Source: Rickettsiales bacterium
Lineage (GTDB): Bacteria; Pseudomonadota; Alphaproteobacteria; Rickettsiales; SXRF01
Reading direction: 5' to 3'
Assembly: GCA_041396965.1 (NCBI GenBank)
Contig: JAWKXN010000001.1
Coordinates: 496,001 to 560,000, forward strand
DNA length: 64,000 nucleotides
Made by a program: the position numbers and the translations under genes
The notes under the pieces: generated by a model
Seen by the model: only the letters and a program-made list of their open reading frames with translations
Databases searched by the model: none
What the model was told of the DNA's origin: nothing
In this document: piece after piece, positions 51,346 through 60,218 of the stretch
Layout: every line of letters starts with the position of its first letter
Position numbering within the stretch: position 1 is the first letter of the stretch

Positions 51346-51663
51346 ATGCAAAACCAGAAAATTCGTATTTGGCTTAAGGCTTTTGACCATCGGGTGCTTG
51401 ATCAGTCAACCACTGAGATAGTGTCAACCGCTAAACGTACCGGAGCTCAGGTTCGTGGTCCTATACCGCTTCCTCTTCGTACCGCTCGTTTTACGGTTAA
51501 CCGTTCTCCGCATGTTGATAAGAAATCTCGTGAGCAGTTTGAGATTCGTACTCATAAGCGTCTTATAGATATAGTAGATCCTACTCCTCAAACTGTTGAC
51601 GCTCTTATGAAGTTAGATTTAGCCTCTGGTGTTGATATTAAAATTAAGGCGGAGGCAGCGTAA
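51346..51663 (+). CDS. rpsJ: 30S ribosomal protein uS10
   Basis: 105 residues with IRIWLKAFDHRVLDQST and the RTHKRLIDIVDPTPQTVDALM block. It is in the 30S head and also acts in antitermination as NusE. First gene of the S10 part, immediately after tuf. Confidence 0.97.
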   Translation: MQNQKIRIWLKAFDHRVLDQSTTEIVSTAKRTGAQVRGPIPLPLRTARFTVNRSPHVDKKSREQFEIRTHKRLIDIVDPTPQTVDALMKLDLASGVDIKIKAEAA

Positions 51664-51664
51664 T

Positions 51665-52414
51665 ATGCGTACCGGATTGATAGCGAAAAAGGTCGGAATG
51701 ACCAGTATTTATGCTGAAGGTGGTGTGGAAACGCCAGTTACAGTTCTGCAAATTGATAATTGTCAGGTTGTAGCGAGAAAGACCAAAGATAAGGATGGTT
51801 ATAATGCGTTGCAGCTTGGTGTTGGTAGTGCTAAAGTCAAGAATGTTTCTAAGGCTTTGCGTGGACATTACGCTAAATCAAAAGTTGAGCCAAAGGCAAA
51901 GCTTGCTGAATTCAGGGTAGATGAAAAAGCTATGCTTGATGTTGGTTCTGAGATAGTCGCCAGTCATTTTGTTCCAGGTCAATTTGTTGATGTGGTGGGA
52001 AGAAGTATTGGTAAAGGTTTTGCTGGTGCTATGAAACGCCATAATTTCGGTGGTCTTGAGGCAACACATGGTGTATCAGTGTCTCACCGTTCTCACGGTT
52101 CAACCGGTCAACGTCAGGATCCAGGTAAAGTATTTAAGGGTAAGAAGATGGCTGGTCACATGGGTGATAGGCGAGTTACTACTCAAAACTTACAGGTAGT
52201 GTCTATTGATGATGAGCGTGGACTTATTATGTTAAGCGGAGCCGTTCCGGGAAGTGATGATGGTTTTGTGCTGGTTAAGGACGCTTGCAGAAAGGGAACT
52301 CATCCATCCGCTCCATTTCCAGCTGGTTTGCGTAAAGTTGAAGAAAATAAAACTGAGAATATAGTGGAAGAATCATCTAATGAGCCGGAAGCTGACAATA
52401 AGGAAGCTAAATAG
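51665..52414 (+). CDS. rplC: 50S ribosomal protein uL3
   Basis: 249 residues from ATG 51665, one base after the rpsJ stop; an upstream in-frame ATG inside rpsJ is ignored. MRTGLIAKKVGMTSIYAEG and GGLEATHGVSVSHRSHGSTGQ (part of it seen at 140-160) are diagnostic, and KMAGHMGDRRVTTQNL follows. A Glu/Asn-rich C-terminal tail of about 25 residues goes beyond the usual end, as in several alphaproteobacteria. Confidence 0.96.
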   Translation: MRTGLIAKKVGMTSIYAEGGVETPVTVLQIDNCQVVARKTKDKDGYNALQLGVGSAKVKNVSKALRGHYAKSKVEPKAKLAEFRVDEKAMLDVGSEIVASHFVPGQFVDVVGRSIGKGFAGAMKRHNFGGLEATHGVSVSHRSHGSTGQRQDPGKVFKGKKMAGHMGDRRVTTQNLQVVSIDDERGLIMLSGAVPGSDDGFVLVKDACRKGTHPSAPFPAGLRKVEENKTENIVEESSNEPEADNKEAK

Positions 52415-52438
52415 TAGGACAGTTAAAGAGTATATATT

Positions 52439-53059
52439 ATGAAAATAAAAGTAATTACATTGGAAAATAAGGCTGCTGGCGATATAGAGGTGGCTGATAG
52501 TATTTTTACCAGCGAGGTTCGTAAGGATATACTACACCGCGCTGTTACTTGGCAACGCGCGAAAGCTCAGGCTGGTACTCATAAAACCAAAACCGTAAGT
52601 GAGATTAGCGGTAGGCATAAAAAACCATTTAGACAAAAAGGTACTGGTAACGCTCGTCAAGGCTCAACCCGTTCAGCGCAAATGCGTGGAGGTTCTACTA
52701 TATTTGGTCCGGTTGTTCGTAGTCATGCCTTTTCTCTTCCTAAGAAGGTTCGGAAAATGGCTCTTAGAGTTGCTCTTTCTGCTAAATATTCTGATGGTTC
52801 GCTTTTTGTTGTGGAGAATATTGACATAAAACAACCAAAAGCGAAATCGGTTGCGGATATAATCGCTAAAAACGGATGGGACGCTCCTTTGTTTATTGGC
52901 GGTGATAACTTAAATGAGAATTTTGTAAAAGCCGCCCGTAATATAAAACATGTTGATGTGTTACCCCAGCAAGGGGCTAATGTTTATGATATATTGCGCC
53001 ATAGGCAGGTTATTTTGACTAAAGACGCTGTTAAGTGTCTTGAAGAGAGGCTAAAATGA
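52439..53059 (+). CDS. rplD: 50S ribosomal protein uL4
   Basis: 206 residues, usual length. RPFRQKGTGNARQGSTR-like block is seen as KKPFRQKGTGNARQGSTRS. It lines the exit tunnel and in enterobacteria also represses the S10 operon; no leader hairpin for that was found here. Overlaps rplW by four bases. Confidence 0.97.
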   Translation: MKIKVITLENKAAGDIEVADSIFTSEVRKDILHRAVTWQRAKAQAGTHKTKTVSEISGRHKKPFRQKGTGNARQGSTRSAQMRGGSTIFGPVVRSHAFSLPKKVRKMALRVALSAKYSDGSLFVVENIDIKQPKAKSVADIIAKNGWDAPLFIGGDNLNENFVKAARNIKHVDVLPQQGANVYDILRHRQVILTKDAVKCLEERLK

Positions 53060-53385
53060 GAAAAGCGAAAAAGAAAGTAGAAGCGAAGGAAGTACGTGCC
53101 TGTCATTATGATACGGTTTTGTCACCGGTAATTACCGAGAAATCAACACATGTTTCTGAGTATAACAAGGTGATGTTCAACGTGCGTCTTAATGCTAGTA
53201 AATCTGATATAAAAGAATCGGTTGAGGCTTTGTTCGGCGTGAAAGTAGTTAAGGTAAATACGCTGCGTCGTCTTGGTAAGACGAAGCTTTTCAGAGGTAC
53301 CAAAGGTAAGCAGAGTGATAGTAAAAAAGCTGTTATTACCCTTGCAGAAGGCAGTTCAATTAATTTAGAGGGAGGAGTAAACTAA
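53056..53385 (+). CDS. rplW: 50S ribosomal protein uL23
   Basis: 109 residues. LSPVITEKSTHVSEYNKVMF and the C-terminal RLGKTKLFRGTKGK are typical. It sits at the tunnel exit and docks trigger factor and SRP. Start overlaps the rplD stop (ATGA). The first 15 residues are an extra Lys-rich piece. Confidence 0.97.
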   Translation: MRKAKKKVEAKEVRACHYDTVLSPVITEKSTHVSEYNKVMFNVRLNASKSDIKESVEALFGVKVVKVNTLRRLGKTKLFRGTKGKQSDSKKAVITLAEGSSINLEGGVN

Positions 53386-53386
53386 G

Positions 53387-54217
53387 ATGGCTCTTAAAAG
53401 TTTCAAACCAACAACTCCCGCCCAACGTCAATTAGTTATCGTTGACCGTAGTGAGCTTTATAAAGGTAAGCCGGTTAAAAAACTTACTGTCGGTAAAAAG
53501 AAAAGTGGTGGTCGTAACCATTATGGTCGTCTGACCTCTTTTCGTGTTGGCGGTGGTCATAAACAATCTTACCGTATCATAGATTTCAAACGCAGTAAGA
53601 AAGATGTGTCGGCGGTTGTTGAGCGCATAGAATATGATCCTAATCGTACATCGTTTATCGCTCTTATTAAGTATGATGATGGCGAGCTAGCTTACATCAT
53701 AGCGCCGCAACGTCTTGCTGTTGGTGATAATGTTGTATCATCTGACAAGGCAGATATTAAAGTTGGCAATAGTATGCAGCTTAAGAATATTCCAGTTGGA
53801 ACTATAGTTCACAATGTTGAGATGAAGGTTGGTAAAGGTGGACAATTAGCCAGATCCGCCGGTACTTATGTTCAAATAGTCGGTCGTGATGGCGGATATG
53901 TTCAGATAAAACTTCGTTCTGGTGAGTTAAGAATGGTTCCTGCCGGTTGTATGGCGACAATTGGAGCGGTTTCTAATCCTGACAATCAGAATATAGTTGT
54001 CGGTAAAGCTGGTCGTAGCCGCTGGCTTGGTATTCGTCCATCTGTTCGTGGTGTCGCTATGAACCCTATAGACCATCCACATGGTGGTGGTGAGGGGCGT
54101 ACTAGTGGTGGTCGTCACCCGGTTACTCCTTGGGGTAAAGGAACAAAAGGAACGAAGACCCGTTCACGTAAGAAAAAGAATAAGCTTATTATCCGTAATA
54201 GGCATCAGAGTAAGTAA
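53387..54217 (+). CDS. rplB: 50S ribosomal protein uL2
   Basis: 276 residues. KKSGGRNHYGRLTSFRVGGG and the C-terminal MNPIDHPHGGGEGRTSGG, which carries the conserved His near the peptidyl-transferase centre, are clear. One base after the rplW stop. Confidence 0.98.
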   Translation: MALKSFKPTTPAQRQLVIVDRSELYKGKPVKKLTVGKKKSGGRNHYGRLTSFRVGGGHKQSYRIIDFKRSKKDVSAVVERIEYDPNRTSFIALIKYDDGELAYIIAPQRLAVGDNVVSSDKADIKVGNSMQLKNIPVGTIVHNVEMKVGKGGQLARSAGTYVQIVGRDGGYVQIKLRSGELRMVPAGCMATIGAVSNPDNQNIVVGKAGRSRWLGIRPSVRGVAMNPIDHPHGGGEGRTSGGRHPVTPWGKGTKGTKTRSRKKKNKLIIRNRHQSK

Positions 54218-54246
54218 TTAGATAGTAATTAGAGGAATTAATAGTT

Positions 54247-54522
54247 ATGGCACGCTCAGTTTGGAAAGGACCTTTCGTAGATGGTTATCTGCTTAAAAAA
54301 GCAGACGCGGCAAGGAATTCAGGACGCAATCAGATAATTAAGATATGGTCGCGCCGTTCTACCATTCTACCACAATTTGTGGGGCTTACCTTTGGTGTAT
54401 ATAATGGTAAAAAATTTATTCCCGTATCTGTAAATGAGGATATGGTTGGTCATAAATTCGGTGAATTTTCGCCAACACGTACCTATTATGGTCATGGCGC
54501 TGATAAGAAGACTAAGAAATAA
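54247..54522 (+). CDS. rpsS: 30S ribosomal protein uS19
   Basis: 91 residues, standard. RSVWKGPFVDGYLLKKA, WSRRSTILPQFVG and HKFGEFSPTRTYYGH identify it. It forms a head complex with uS13 and is the RimM contact. Confidence 0.97.
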   Translation: MARSVWKGPFVDGYLLKKADAARNSGRNQIIKIWSRRSTILPQFVGLTFGVYNGKKFIPVSVNEDMVGHKFGEFSPTRTYYGHGADKKTKK

Positions 54523-54541
54523 GGATTGAAAAGAGGGTTTT

Positions 54542-54922
54542 ATGTCTAAAAAAGCAACAGAGCGCGGTTTGGCTCCAAATGAGGCGAAGGCGGTTATAAA
54601 CCGTATTCGTGTTAGCCCACAAAAGTTGAATCTGGTCGCGGGATTGATACGTGGTATGGATGTAAGCAGCGCGCTTACCCAGCTTTCATTCTCCAGCAAA
54701 AGAATAGCCGGTGATGTTAAGAAGGCTTTGCAGTCCGCTATCGCTAATGCTGAGAATAACCATAATCTAAATGTTGATTCTTTGTATGTAAAAGAGGCAT
54801 ATGTCGGAAAAAATTTGGTAATGAAACGCATGCATACACGTGGTCGTGGTAAGTCAGCTCGTGTGTTCAGACCATTTGCTAATTTAACGCTAATTGTGCG
54901 CGAAAAAGAGGAGAACGTTTAA
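54542..54922 (+). CDS. rplV: 50S ribosomal protein uL22
   Basis: 126 residues. VSPQKLNLVAGLIRGMDVSSA and the tunnel loop KRMHTRGRGKSARVF are diagnostic; the loop is the usual length, so no macrolide-type deletion. Its stop is one base before the rpsC start. Confidence 0.97.
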   Translation: MSKKATERGLAPNEAKAVINRIRVSPQKLNLVAGLIRGMDVSSALTQLSFSSKRIAGDVKKALQSAIANAENNHNLNVDSLYVKEAYVGKNLVMKRMHTRGRGKSARVFRPFANLTLIVREKEENV

Positions 54923-54923
54923 T

Positions 54924-55619
54924 ATGGGGCAGAAGGTAAATGCGATAGGTCTTAGAGTAGGCATTAATAAGACTTGGGATTCACGCTGGTTTGCCGGTAA
55001 AGATTACGCCGATAAACTACATGAGGACTATAAGATTCAGGCTTACTTGAAGAAGGCTCTAGGCTCTGCTGGTATCAGCAAAGTGATGATTGAACGTCCT
55101 ACTAAAAAGGCTAATATTAGTATCCATGCCGCTCGTCCAGGTGTGGTTATTGGTAAGAAAGGCGCTGATATTGATCGGATTAAGAAAGATCTAGCGAAGT
55201 TTACTAAAGATGAAGTTAATCTTAACATAGTTCCGGTTCCTAAGCCAGAGCTTGACGCTACTCTAATCGCTGAGTCAATCGCCCAGCAGCTAGAAAAGCG
55301 TGTGGCTTTCCGCCGTGCTATGAAACGCGCGGTGCAATCTTGCCTTCGTCTTGGCGCGCTTGGGATTCGTGTTAATGTTAGTGGTCGTCTTGGTGGAGCT
55401 GAGATAGCCCGCATGGAATGGTATCGTGAAGGACGTGTTCCTCTGCATACTCTACGTGCGGATGTTGATTATGGTGTAGCTCGCTCCGAGACCGCGTATG
55501 GTACTATCGGTGTTAAAGTATGGGTGTTCAAGGGAGAAATACTTGGTAAAGAGAAAAAATCTGAATCACAGAGTCCTGCTGATTCAGCTCCAGTTGAACT
55601 AATAGCAAGTAATAATTAA
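54924..55619 (+). CDS. rpsC: 30S ribosomal protein uS3
   Basis: 231 residues from ATG 54924 (MGQKVNAIGLRVG), the standard start; the ATG inside rplV is not used. The KH domain has HAARPGVVIGKKGADIDRI and the C-terminal domain GRLGGAEIARMEWYREGRVPL. It forms the mRNA entry channel with helicase activity. Confidence 0.97.
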   Translation: MGQKVNAIGLRVGINKTWDSRWFAGKDYADKLHEDYKIQAYLKKALGSAGISKVMIERPTKKANISIHAARPGVVIGKKGADIDRIKKDLAKFTKDEVNLNIVPVPKPELDATLIAESIAQQLEKRVAFRRAMKRAVQSCLRLGALGIRVNVSGRLGGAEIARMEWYREGRVPLHTLRADVDYGVARSETAYGTIGVKVWVFKGEILGKEKKSESQSPADSAPVELIASNN

Positions 55620-55636
55620 GAGTTGGTTTTTGTGTT

Positions 55637-56056
55637 ATGATGAGTCCTAAGAAAACTAAATATCGTAAAGCCCACAAAGGGCGCATAAAAGGCGCTTCTA
55701 AAGGTGGTTTTACATTGAATTTTGGAGAATATGGTTTGAAAGCCATGCAACCTGAGCGTATTACCGCCCGTCAGATAGAAGCGGCTCGCCGTACTATATC
55801 AAGGCACGTAAAGCGTGTTGGTCGTATGTGGATAAGGATTTTTCCAGATGTGCCAGTTACCAGTAAGCCTGCTGAGGTTCGTATGGGTAAAGGTAAAGGG
55901 TCTGTTGAATATTGGGCTGCTCGTGTTGCGCCGGGACGCATTTTATTTGAGGTAGAAGGAGTTCCTGAGAATGTAGCGCGTGAGGCGTTCGAGCGCGCTT
56001 CTGCTAAGCTTCCAATAAAAACCAAATTTGTCGCCCGTGTGAAGGAGGAGAATTAA
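55637..56056 (+). CDS. rplP: 50S ribosomal protein uL16
   Basis: 139 residues; MSPKKTKYRKAHKGRIKG at the start, then ISRHVKRVGRMWIRIFPD and RMGKGKGSVEYWAARV. The Arg in the PRMGKGKG-like block, target of hydroxylation in some bacteria, is present. Two Met codons begin the gene, so the start may be either. Confidence 0.97.
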   Translation: MMSPKKTKYRKAHKGRIKGASKGGFTLNFGEYGLKAMQPERITARQIEAARRTISRHVKRVGRMWIRIFPDVPVTSKPAEVRMGKGKGSVEYWAARVAPGRILFEVEGVPENVAREAFERASAKLPIKTKFVARVKEEN

Positions 56057-56057
56057 T

Positions 56058-56300
56058 ATGAAAATCGCCGAGCTTCGCGCAAAAAGTAGTGAGGAGTTAA
56101 AAGATATTATTTTAACTTCCAAAAAAGAACAGTTTAACCTGCGTATGCAGGCGGCTGCCGGTTCTCTTGAGAATAGGCAAGGTATAAAAAAAGCTCGCCG
56201 CACTATCGCTAGGGCAAAAACTTTGTTGAATGAAGAAAATAAAAATGCTAAAAGCGCTACCCCTAAAAAGGTTAGGGCAAAAAAAGAGAAGAAGGGATAG
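56058..56300 (+). CDS. rpmC: 50S ribosomal protein uL29
   Basis: 80 residues. ELRAKSSEELKDIILTSKKEQFNLRMQ and KKARRTIARAKTLLNE are typical. Usual length is about 65; the extra C-terminal 15 residues are Lys/Ala-rich (SATPKKVRAKKEKKG). One base after rplP, three before rpsQ. Confidence 0.95.
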   Translation: MKIAELRAKSSEELKDIILTSKKEQFNLRMQAAAGSLENRQGIKKARRTIARAKTLLNEENKNAKSATPKKVRAKKEKKG

Positions 56301-56303
56301 ATC

Positions 56304-56534
56304 ATGCCAAGGCGTGTATTACAAGGTGTAGTAGTTAGTGATAAAGCTGAGAAAACCGTAACTGTTCTGGTTGAGCGTAGGGTTTCTCATCCACTTTATA
56401 AAAAGACTATCCGTCGCTCCAAGAAATATGCGGCGCATGATGAGAAAAACCAGTTTAAGATTGGTGATAAAGTGCAGATTGAAGAGTCTGTACCAGTTTC
56501 CAAGACTAAAAGCTGGCGAGTTGTTTATTCGTAA
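56304..56534 (+). CDS. rpsQ: 30S ribosomal protein uS17
   Basis: 76 residues. RRVLQGVVVSDKAEKTVTVLVERR, HPLYKKTIRRSKKYAAHDE and GDKVQIEESVPVSKTKSW are diagnostic of uS17. Last gene of the S10 portion before rplN. Confidence 0.97.
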   Translation: MPRRVLQGVVVSDKAEKTVTVLVERRVSHPLYKKTIRRSKKYAAHDEKNQFKIGDKVQIEESVPVSKTKSWRVVYS

Positions 56535-56579
56535 GATTTTGATGGAAATATACAGTAAGTTTTGTAGGAAAGAAGTGAT

Positions 56580-56948
56580 ATGATACAACAGCAATCCAAA
56601 CTTGAGGTGGCCGATAATTCAGGAGCTCGTCGGGTTATGTGTATAAAGGTTCTTGGTGGGGCTGGACGTAAGTTCGCTTCTGTTGGGGATGTTATAATGG
56701 TGTCGGTAAAGGACGCTATACCTCGTGGTAAGGTCAAAAAAGGAGAGGTTCATCGCGCTGTTATAGTCAGAACTAGTCGTGATATACATCGTCCTGACGG
56801 TAGTACCATCCGTTTTGATAAAAATGCCGCTGTGTTGCTTACCAAGCAGAACGAACCTATAGGGACTCGTATATTTGGTCCTGTTACTCGTGAATTGCGC
56901 GCTAAGCAGTTTATGAAAATTGTGTCACTAGCGCCGGAAGTATTATAA
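56580..56948 (+). CDS. rplN: 50S ribosomal protein uL14
   Basis: 122 residues, standard. LEVADNSGARRVMCIKVLGG and the C-terminal ELRAKQFMKIVSLAPEVL identify it. It starts the spc portion, 45 bases after rpsQ with GAAAG near the ATG. Confidence 0.98.
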   Translation: MIQQQSKLEVADNSGARRVMCIKVLGGAGRKFASVGDVIMVSVKDAIPRGKVKKGEVHRAVIVRTSRDIHRPDGSTIRFDKNAAVLLTKQNEPIGTRIFGPVTRELRAKQFMKIVSLAPEVL

Positions 56949-56966
56949 GTTAAGGAATCATTGAAA

Positions 56967-57281
56967 ATGGCTGTTAAATTCAAAATAAAAAAAGGTGATG
57001 AGGTAGTTGTTATCGCCGGTAAGGAAAAAGGCAGGAAAGGTAAGATTACCAAAGTAATCACCGATGAAAGCAGGGTTATTGTAAGTGGGCTTAACATGGT
57101 TAAGCGTCATACCAAGCCGAGCAGGGAGTCTGCTGGTGGCATCATAGAGAAAGAAGCGCCTTTGCATATATCAAATGTCGCTCTTGTTGATGCTGGCTCT
57201 GGTAAGCCTACACGTATTGGTTATAAAATGGAAGGTGAGCGTAAGGTGCGTGTCGCTAAGCGTTCAGGAGAGGTAGTATAA
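56967..57281 (+). CDS. rplX: 50S ribosomal protein uL24
   Basis: 104 residues from ATG 56967. FKIKKGDEVVVIAGKEKGRKGKI is the KOW motif, and RVIVSGLNMVKRHTKPS follows. Early-assembly protein of the 50S. The stop and the rplE start overlap as TAATG. Confidence 0.96.
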   Translation: MAVKFKIKKGDEVVVIAGKEKGRKGKITKVITDESRVIVSGLNMVKRHTKPSRESAGGIIEKEAPLHISNVALVDAGSGKPTRIGYKMEGERKVRVAKRSGEVV

Positions 57282-57859
57282 TGGCTGGTAAGGCAAAGAA
57301 AACCGCGTCAAGTGGCTATGTTCCACGTCTTAAATCTGTTTATGAGAAGGATATTCGTCCAGCTCTTCAGAAGCAGTTTAATTATGGGAATGTTATGCAG
57401 GTTCCTAAACTTGATAAGATTGTTATCAATATGGGGGTTGGTGAGACTGTAGCTGATAGTAAAGTTATTCAGAACGCGGTAGGAGAACTTACTCTTATTT
57501 CTGGTCAAAAAGCTGTTATAACCAGAGCGAAGAAAGCTATCGCTGGTTTTAAGCTACGTGAGAATATGCCAGTAGGCTGTAAGGTTACGCTTCGTGGTAA
57601 TCGTATGTATGAGTTTCTTGATCGTTTGGTTAATGTTGCTATGCCGCGTGTTCGTGATTTTCGTGGTATTTCGCCGAAGAGTTTTGATGGTCGCGGGAAT
57701 TACGCTTTTGGTCTTAAAGAGCAAATTGTATTTCCTGAGATCAATTATGATAAGATAGACCAGATTCGTGGTATGGATATTATAATATGTAGTACGGCAA
57801 ATAATAATGAGGAAGCAAAGGCTCTGCTATCTTCGTTTAATATGCCTTTTATAAGGTAA
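57281..57859 (+). CDS. rplE: 50S ribosomal protein uL5
   Basis: 192 residues. VPKLDKIVINMGVGETVADSK and MPVGCKVTLRGNRMYEFLDRL are standard, and GLKEQIVFPEINYDKIDQIRG near the end. It binds 5S rRNA. The first 13 residues are an extension beyond the E. coli start. Confidence 0.97.
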   Translation: MAGKAKKTASSGYVPRLKSVYEKDIRPALQKQFNYGNVMQVPKLDKIVINMGVGETVADSKVIQNAVGELTLISGQKAVITRAKKAIAGFKLRENMPVGCKVTLRGNRMYEFLDRLVNVAMPRVRDFRGISPKSFDGRGNYAFGLKEQIVFPEINYDKIDQIRGMDIIICSTANNNEEAKALLSSFNMPFIR

Positions 57860-57904
57860 ATTCGTCAAATAAGTTGGTAAAGTAGATCGGAGAGATTAAA
57901 GATT

Positions 57905-58210
57905 ATGGCTAAAGTGGGTTCTATAAATAAAAACAAAAACCGTATGGCGAAGATAGAAAAGTTCGCCGCTAAGCGTAAGGAACTAAAATCTATCGTTATG
58001 AATAGAGAGCTTCCTTTTGATGAGCGTCTTCAGGCGCAAATGAAGCTTTCGGCTTTGCCAAGAAACGGAGCGAAAACCCGTTATCGTAATCGTTGTGAGC
58101 TTACTGGTCGTGCTCGTGGAGTATACCGCAAGTTCAAATTATCTCGTATCAAATTACGTGAGCTAGGAGCGTTTGGACGTGTACCTGGTCTTACTAAGGC
58201 AAGTTGGTAG
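57905..58210 (+). CDS. rpsN: 30S ribosomal protein uS14
   Basis: 101 residues, the long zinc-free (C-minus) type: ELPFDERLQAQMKLSALPRNG and RNRCELTGRARGVYRKFKLSR with only one Cys, so no zinc ribbon. Normal alphaproteobacterial form. AGGAGG-like GGAGAG precedes the ATG. Confidence 0.97.
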   Translation: MAKVGSINKNKNRMAKIEKFAAKRKELKSIVMNRELPFDERLQAQMKLSALPRNGAKTRYRNRCELTGRARGVYRKFKLSRIKLRELGAFGRVPGLTKASW

Positions 58211-58219
58211 GAGGTAGTT

Positions 58220-58615
58220 ATGTCAATGAATTATCGTCTCGCTGATATGCTTTCTCTGATTCGTAACGGACAGTCAGCCCGTCTTTCTACCGTTAGCTGT
58301 CAGGCTACCAAACTTCTTGGAGGAGTTTTGGAGGTTCTTAAAAAGGAAGGGTTTATAGAAGGGTTCAAGCGTGTTGAGGAAAGTGGTAAAGCTAAGTTTG
58401 ATATTACTTTGAAATATGAGGGTGGTCAGCGTGTCATCAAGGAAATAAACTGTATATCCAAGCCGGGTCGTAGAGTTTACAGTGAGATTTCTAGCCTTCC
58501 TAAGTATTTTAATGGTCTTGGGATCGCTATACTTTCTACCTCAAAGGGCGTTATGTCGGATTTTGACGCTCGCAAGGCTAATGTTGGCGGCGAGGTTCTT
58601 TGTTCAGTATTTTAG
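58220..58615 (+). CDS. rpsH: 30S ribosomal protein uS8
   Basis: 131 residues. YRLADMLSLIRNGQSARLSTV at the start and GLGIAILSTSKGVMSDFDARK near the end (C-terminal GGEVLCSVF) are diagnostic. GGAGG precedes the ATG. Organises the 30S platform. Confidence 0.97.
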   Translation: MSMNYRLADMLSLIRNGQSARLSTVSCQATKLLGGVLEVLKKEGFIEGFKRVEESGKAKFDITLKYEGGQRVIKEINCISKPGRRVYSEISSLPKYFNGLGIAILSTSKGVMSDFDARKANVGGEVLCSVF

Positions 58616-58666
58616 AGTTTATTTTGGTAATTGTTTAGTTTTAGTTGTTAGGAAGTTGAGGATAAA

Positions 58667-59203
58667 ATGTCTCGTGTAGGTAAGCATCCAGTTGTTATTC
58701 CATCCGGTGTTACGGTTACAGTTGACGCTGGTGAGATAGCGGTAAAAGGGGCGAAGGGAGAGCTAAAAGCTCCGGTTTCTTCCAGTGTTAATGTTACCGT
58801 TGATGACGGCAAGGTTATTGTCCTGCCAGTAAATAAGAGTGATAAACATTCCAGAGCTATGTGGGGAACAACCCGTAGTCAGCTAAATAACATGGTAGAT
58901 GGAGTGTCTAAAGGCTTTACTGTTGAGCTTGAGATACAAGGTGTCGGGTTTCGTGCGGCGGCTGATAAAAATTATCTAACCTTATCACTCGGTTTTAGTC
59001 ATGAGATAAAATACGCGATTCCAGAAGGTATATCTATAGTCTGTGAAAAACCAACGTCAGTTGCTATATCTGGTTTTGATAAAAGGCTTATAGGTCAGGT
59101 TGCCGCTGAGATTAGGGCGCTGCGTAAACCTGAGCCATATAAAGGTAAAGGTGTTCGTAAGAAGGGTGAATTTGTCCGTAAGTTAGAAGGGAAGAAAAAA
59201 TAA
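58667..59203 (+). CDS. rplF: 50S ribosomal protein uL6
   Basis: 178 residues. SRVGKHPVVIPSGVTVTVD at the start and KPEPYKGKGVRKKGEFVRKL at the end are standard. Two repeated domains. The stop overlaps the rplR start (TAATG). Confidence 0.97.
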   Translation: MSRVGKHPVVIPSGVTVTVDAGEIAVKGAKGELKAPVSSSVNVTVDDGKVIVLPVNKSDKHSRAMWGTTRSQLNNMVDGVSKGFTVELEIQGVGFRAAADKNYLTLSLGFSHEIKYAIPEGISIVCEKPTSVAISGFDKRLIGQVAAEIRALRKPEPYKGKGVRKKGEFVRKLEGKKK

Positions 59204-59574
59204 TGTCTCAGGTAAATAAATCTCAAATGTTATTTGAACGCCGTAGGAGGCGTGTTCGCTATAATCTTCGTAGGCAAATGAATAATCGCTTGCGTCTTAG
59301 CGTTTTTCGCTCTGGTAAACATATTTACGCCCAGTTAATAGATGATAGCAAAGGAGCTACCGTTGCTGCCGCTTCCTCTCTTGATTCAGAAGTAAAAACA
59401 AGTGTTAAGTCTACCAGCTCAATTGAGGCGGCTAAATTGACCGGTGCTTTAATCGCGAAAAGAGCGAAGAAAGCTGATGTAAAGGAAGTTGTATTTGATC
59501 GTGGTGGCTATTTGTTTCATGGTCGTGTTAAAGCTTTGGCGGATTCCGCGCGTGAGGCAGGTTTAGCGTTTTAA
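59203..59574 (+). CDS. rplR: 50S ribosomal protein uL18
   Basis: 123 residues. RLSVFRSGKHIYAQLIDDSKG and FDRGGYLFHGRVKALADSAREAG (its C-terminal block) are typical. Binds 5S rRNA with uL5. Coupled to rplF. Confidence 0.97.
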   Translation: MSQVNKSQMLFERRRRRVRYNLRRQMNNRLRLSVFRSGKHIYAQLIDDSKGATVAAASSLDSEVKTSVKSTSSIEAAKLTGALIAKRAKKADVKEVVFDRGGYLFHGRVKALADSAREAGLAF

Positions 59575-59617
59575 CTGATATTTACGAATATTTTAATTAA
59601 TAGTTAGGGAAATTAAT

Positions 59618-60214
59618 ATGGTACGTCCAGAACGTAATGATAAGAAAAATAACCGCGAAGAACAGTCTGATCTGGTTGACAGGTTGGTCTCTATAAACCG
59701 TGTCGCTAAGGTGGTTAAGGGTGGTCGCCGTTTTGGTTTCGCTGCGCTTGTCGTTGTTGGTGATGGCAAGGGTAGGGTAGGATATGGTTCTGGCAAAGCT
59801 AAGGAAGTTTCTGACGCTATGCGTAAGGCTACCGATAACGCGAAGAAGTCAATGGTCAGAATTCCACTACGTGAGGGTCGTACAGTGCATTATGATCTTT
59901 ATGGTCGTTTTGGCGCTGGTAAGGTTATTATACGCACAGCTCCGGTCGGTACCGGTATCATTGCTGGTGGTCCTATGCGTGCTGTTTTTGAGGCGTTGGG
60001 CGTACAGGACGTAGTCGCTAAGTCAGTTGGTACTTCTAACCCGCATAATATGTTAAAAGCAACTTTTGATGCTCTTGAAGGTATGAAGTCGCCACGCGCG
60101 ATCGCGGCTAAGCGTGGTAAAGCTATCGGTGAGATAGTAGAGCGTCGTGAAGGCAAAGCGATAGAGGCAGCCTCATCTAAGCCAGAAAAAATAGTTAAAG
60201 AGGCGAAGGAGTAG
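59618..60214 (+). CDS. rpsE: 30S ribosomal protein uS5
   Basis: 198 residues. DRLVSINRVAKVVKGGRRFG, VGYGSGKAKEVSDAMRKA and the later GVQDVVAKSVGTSNPHN are diagnostic. It has a short charged N-terminal piece and a C-terminal tail of about 25 residues rich in Lys, Glu and Ala. Helps decoding fidelity. Confidence 0.97.
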   Translation: MVRPERNDKKNNREEQSDLVDRLVSINRVAKVVKGGRRFGFAALVVVGDGKGRVGYGSGKAKEVSDAMRKATDNAKKSMVRIPLREGRTVHYDLYGRFGAGKVIIRTAPVGTGIIAGGPMRAVFEALGVQDVVAKSVGTSNPHNMLKATFDALEGMKSPRAIAAKRGKAIGEIVERREGKAIEAASSKPEKIVKEAKE

Positions 60215-60218
60215 TAAT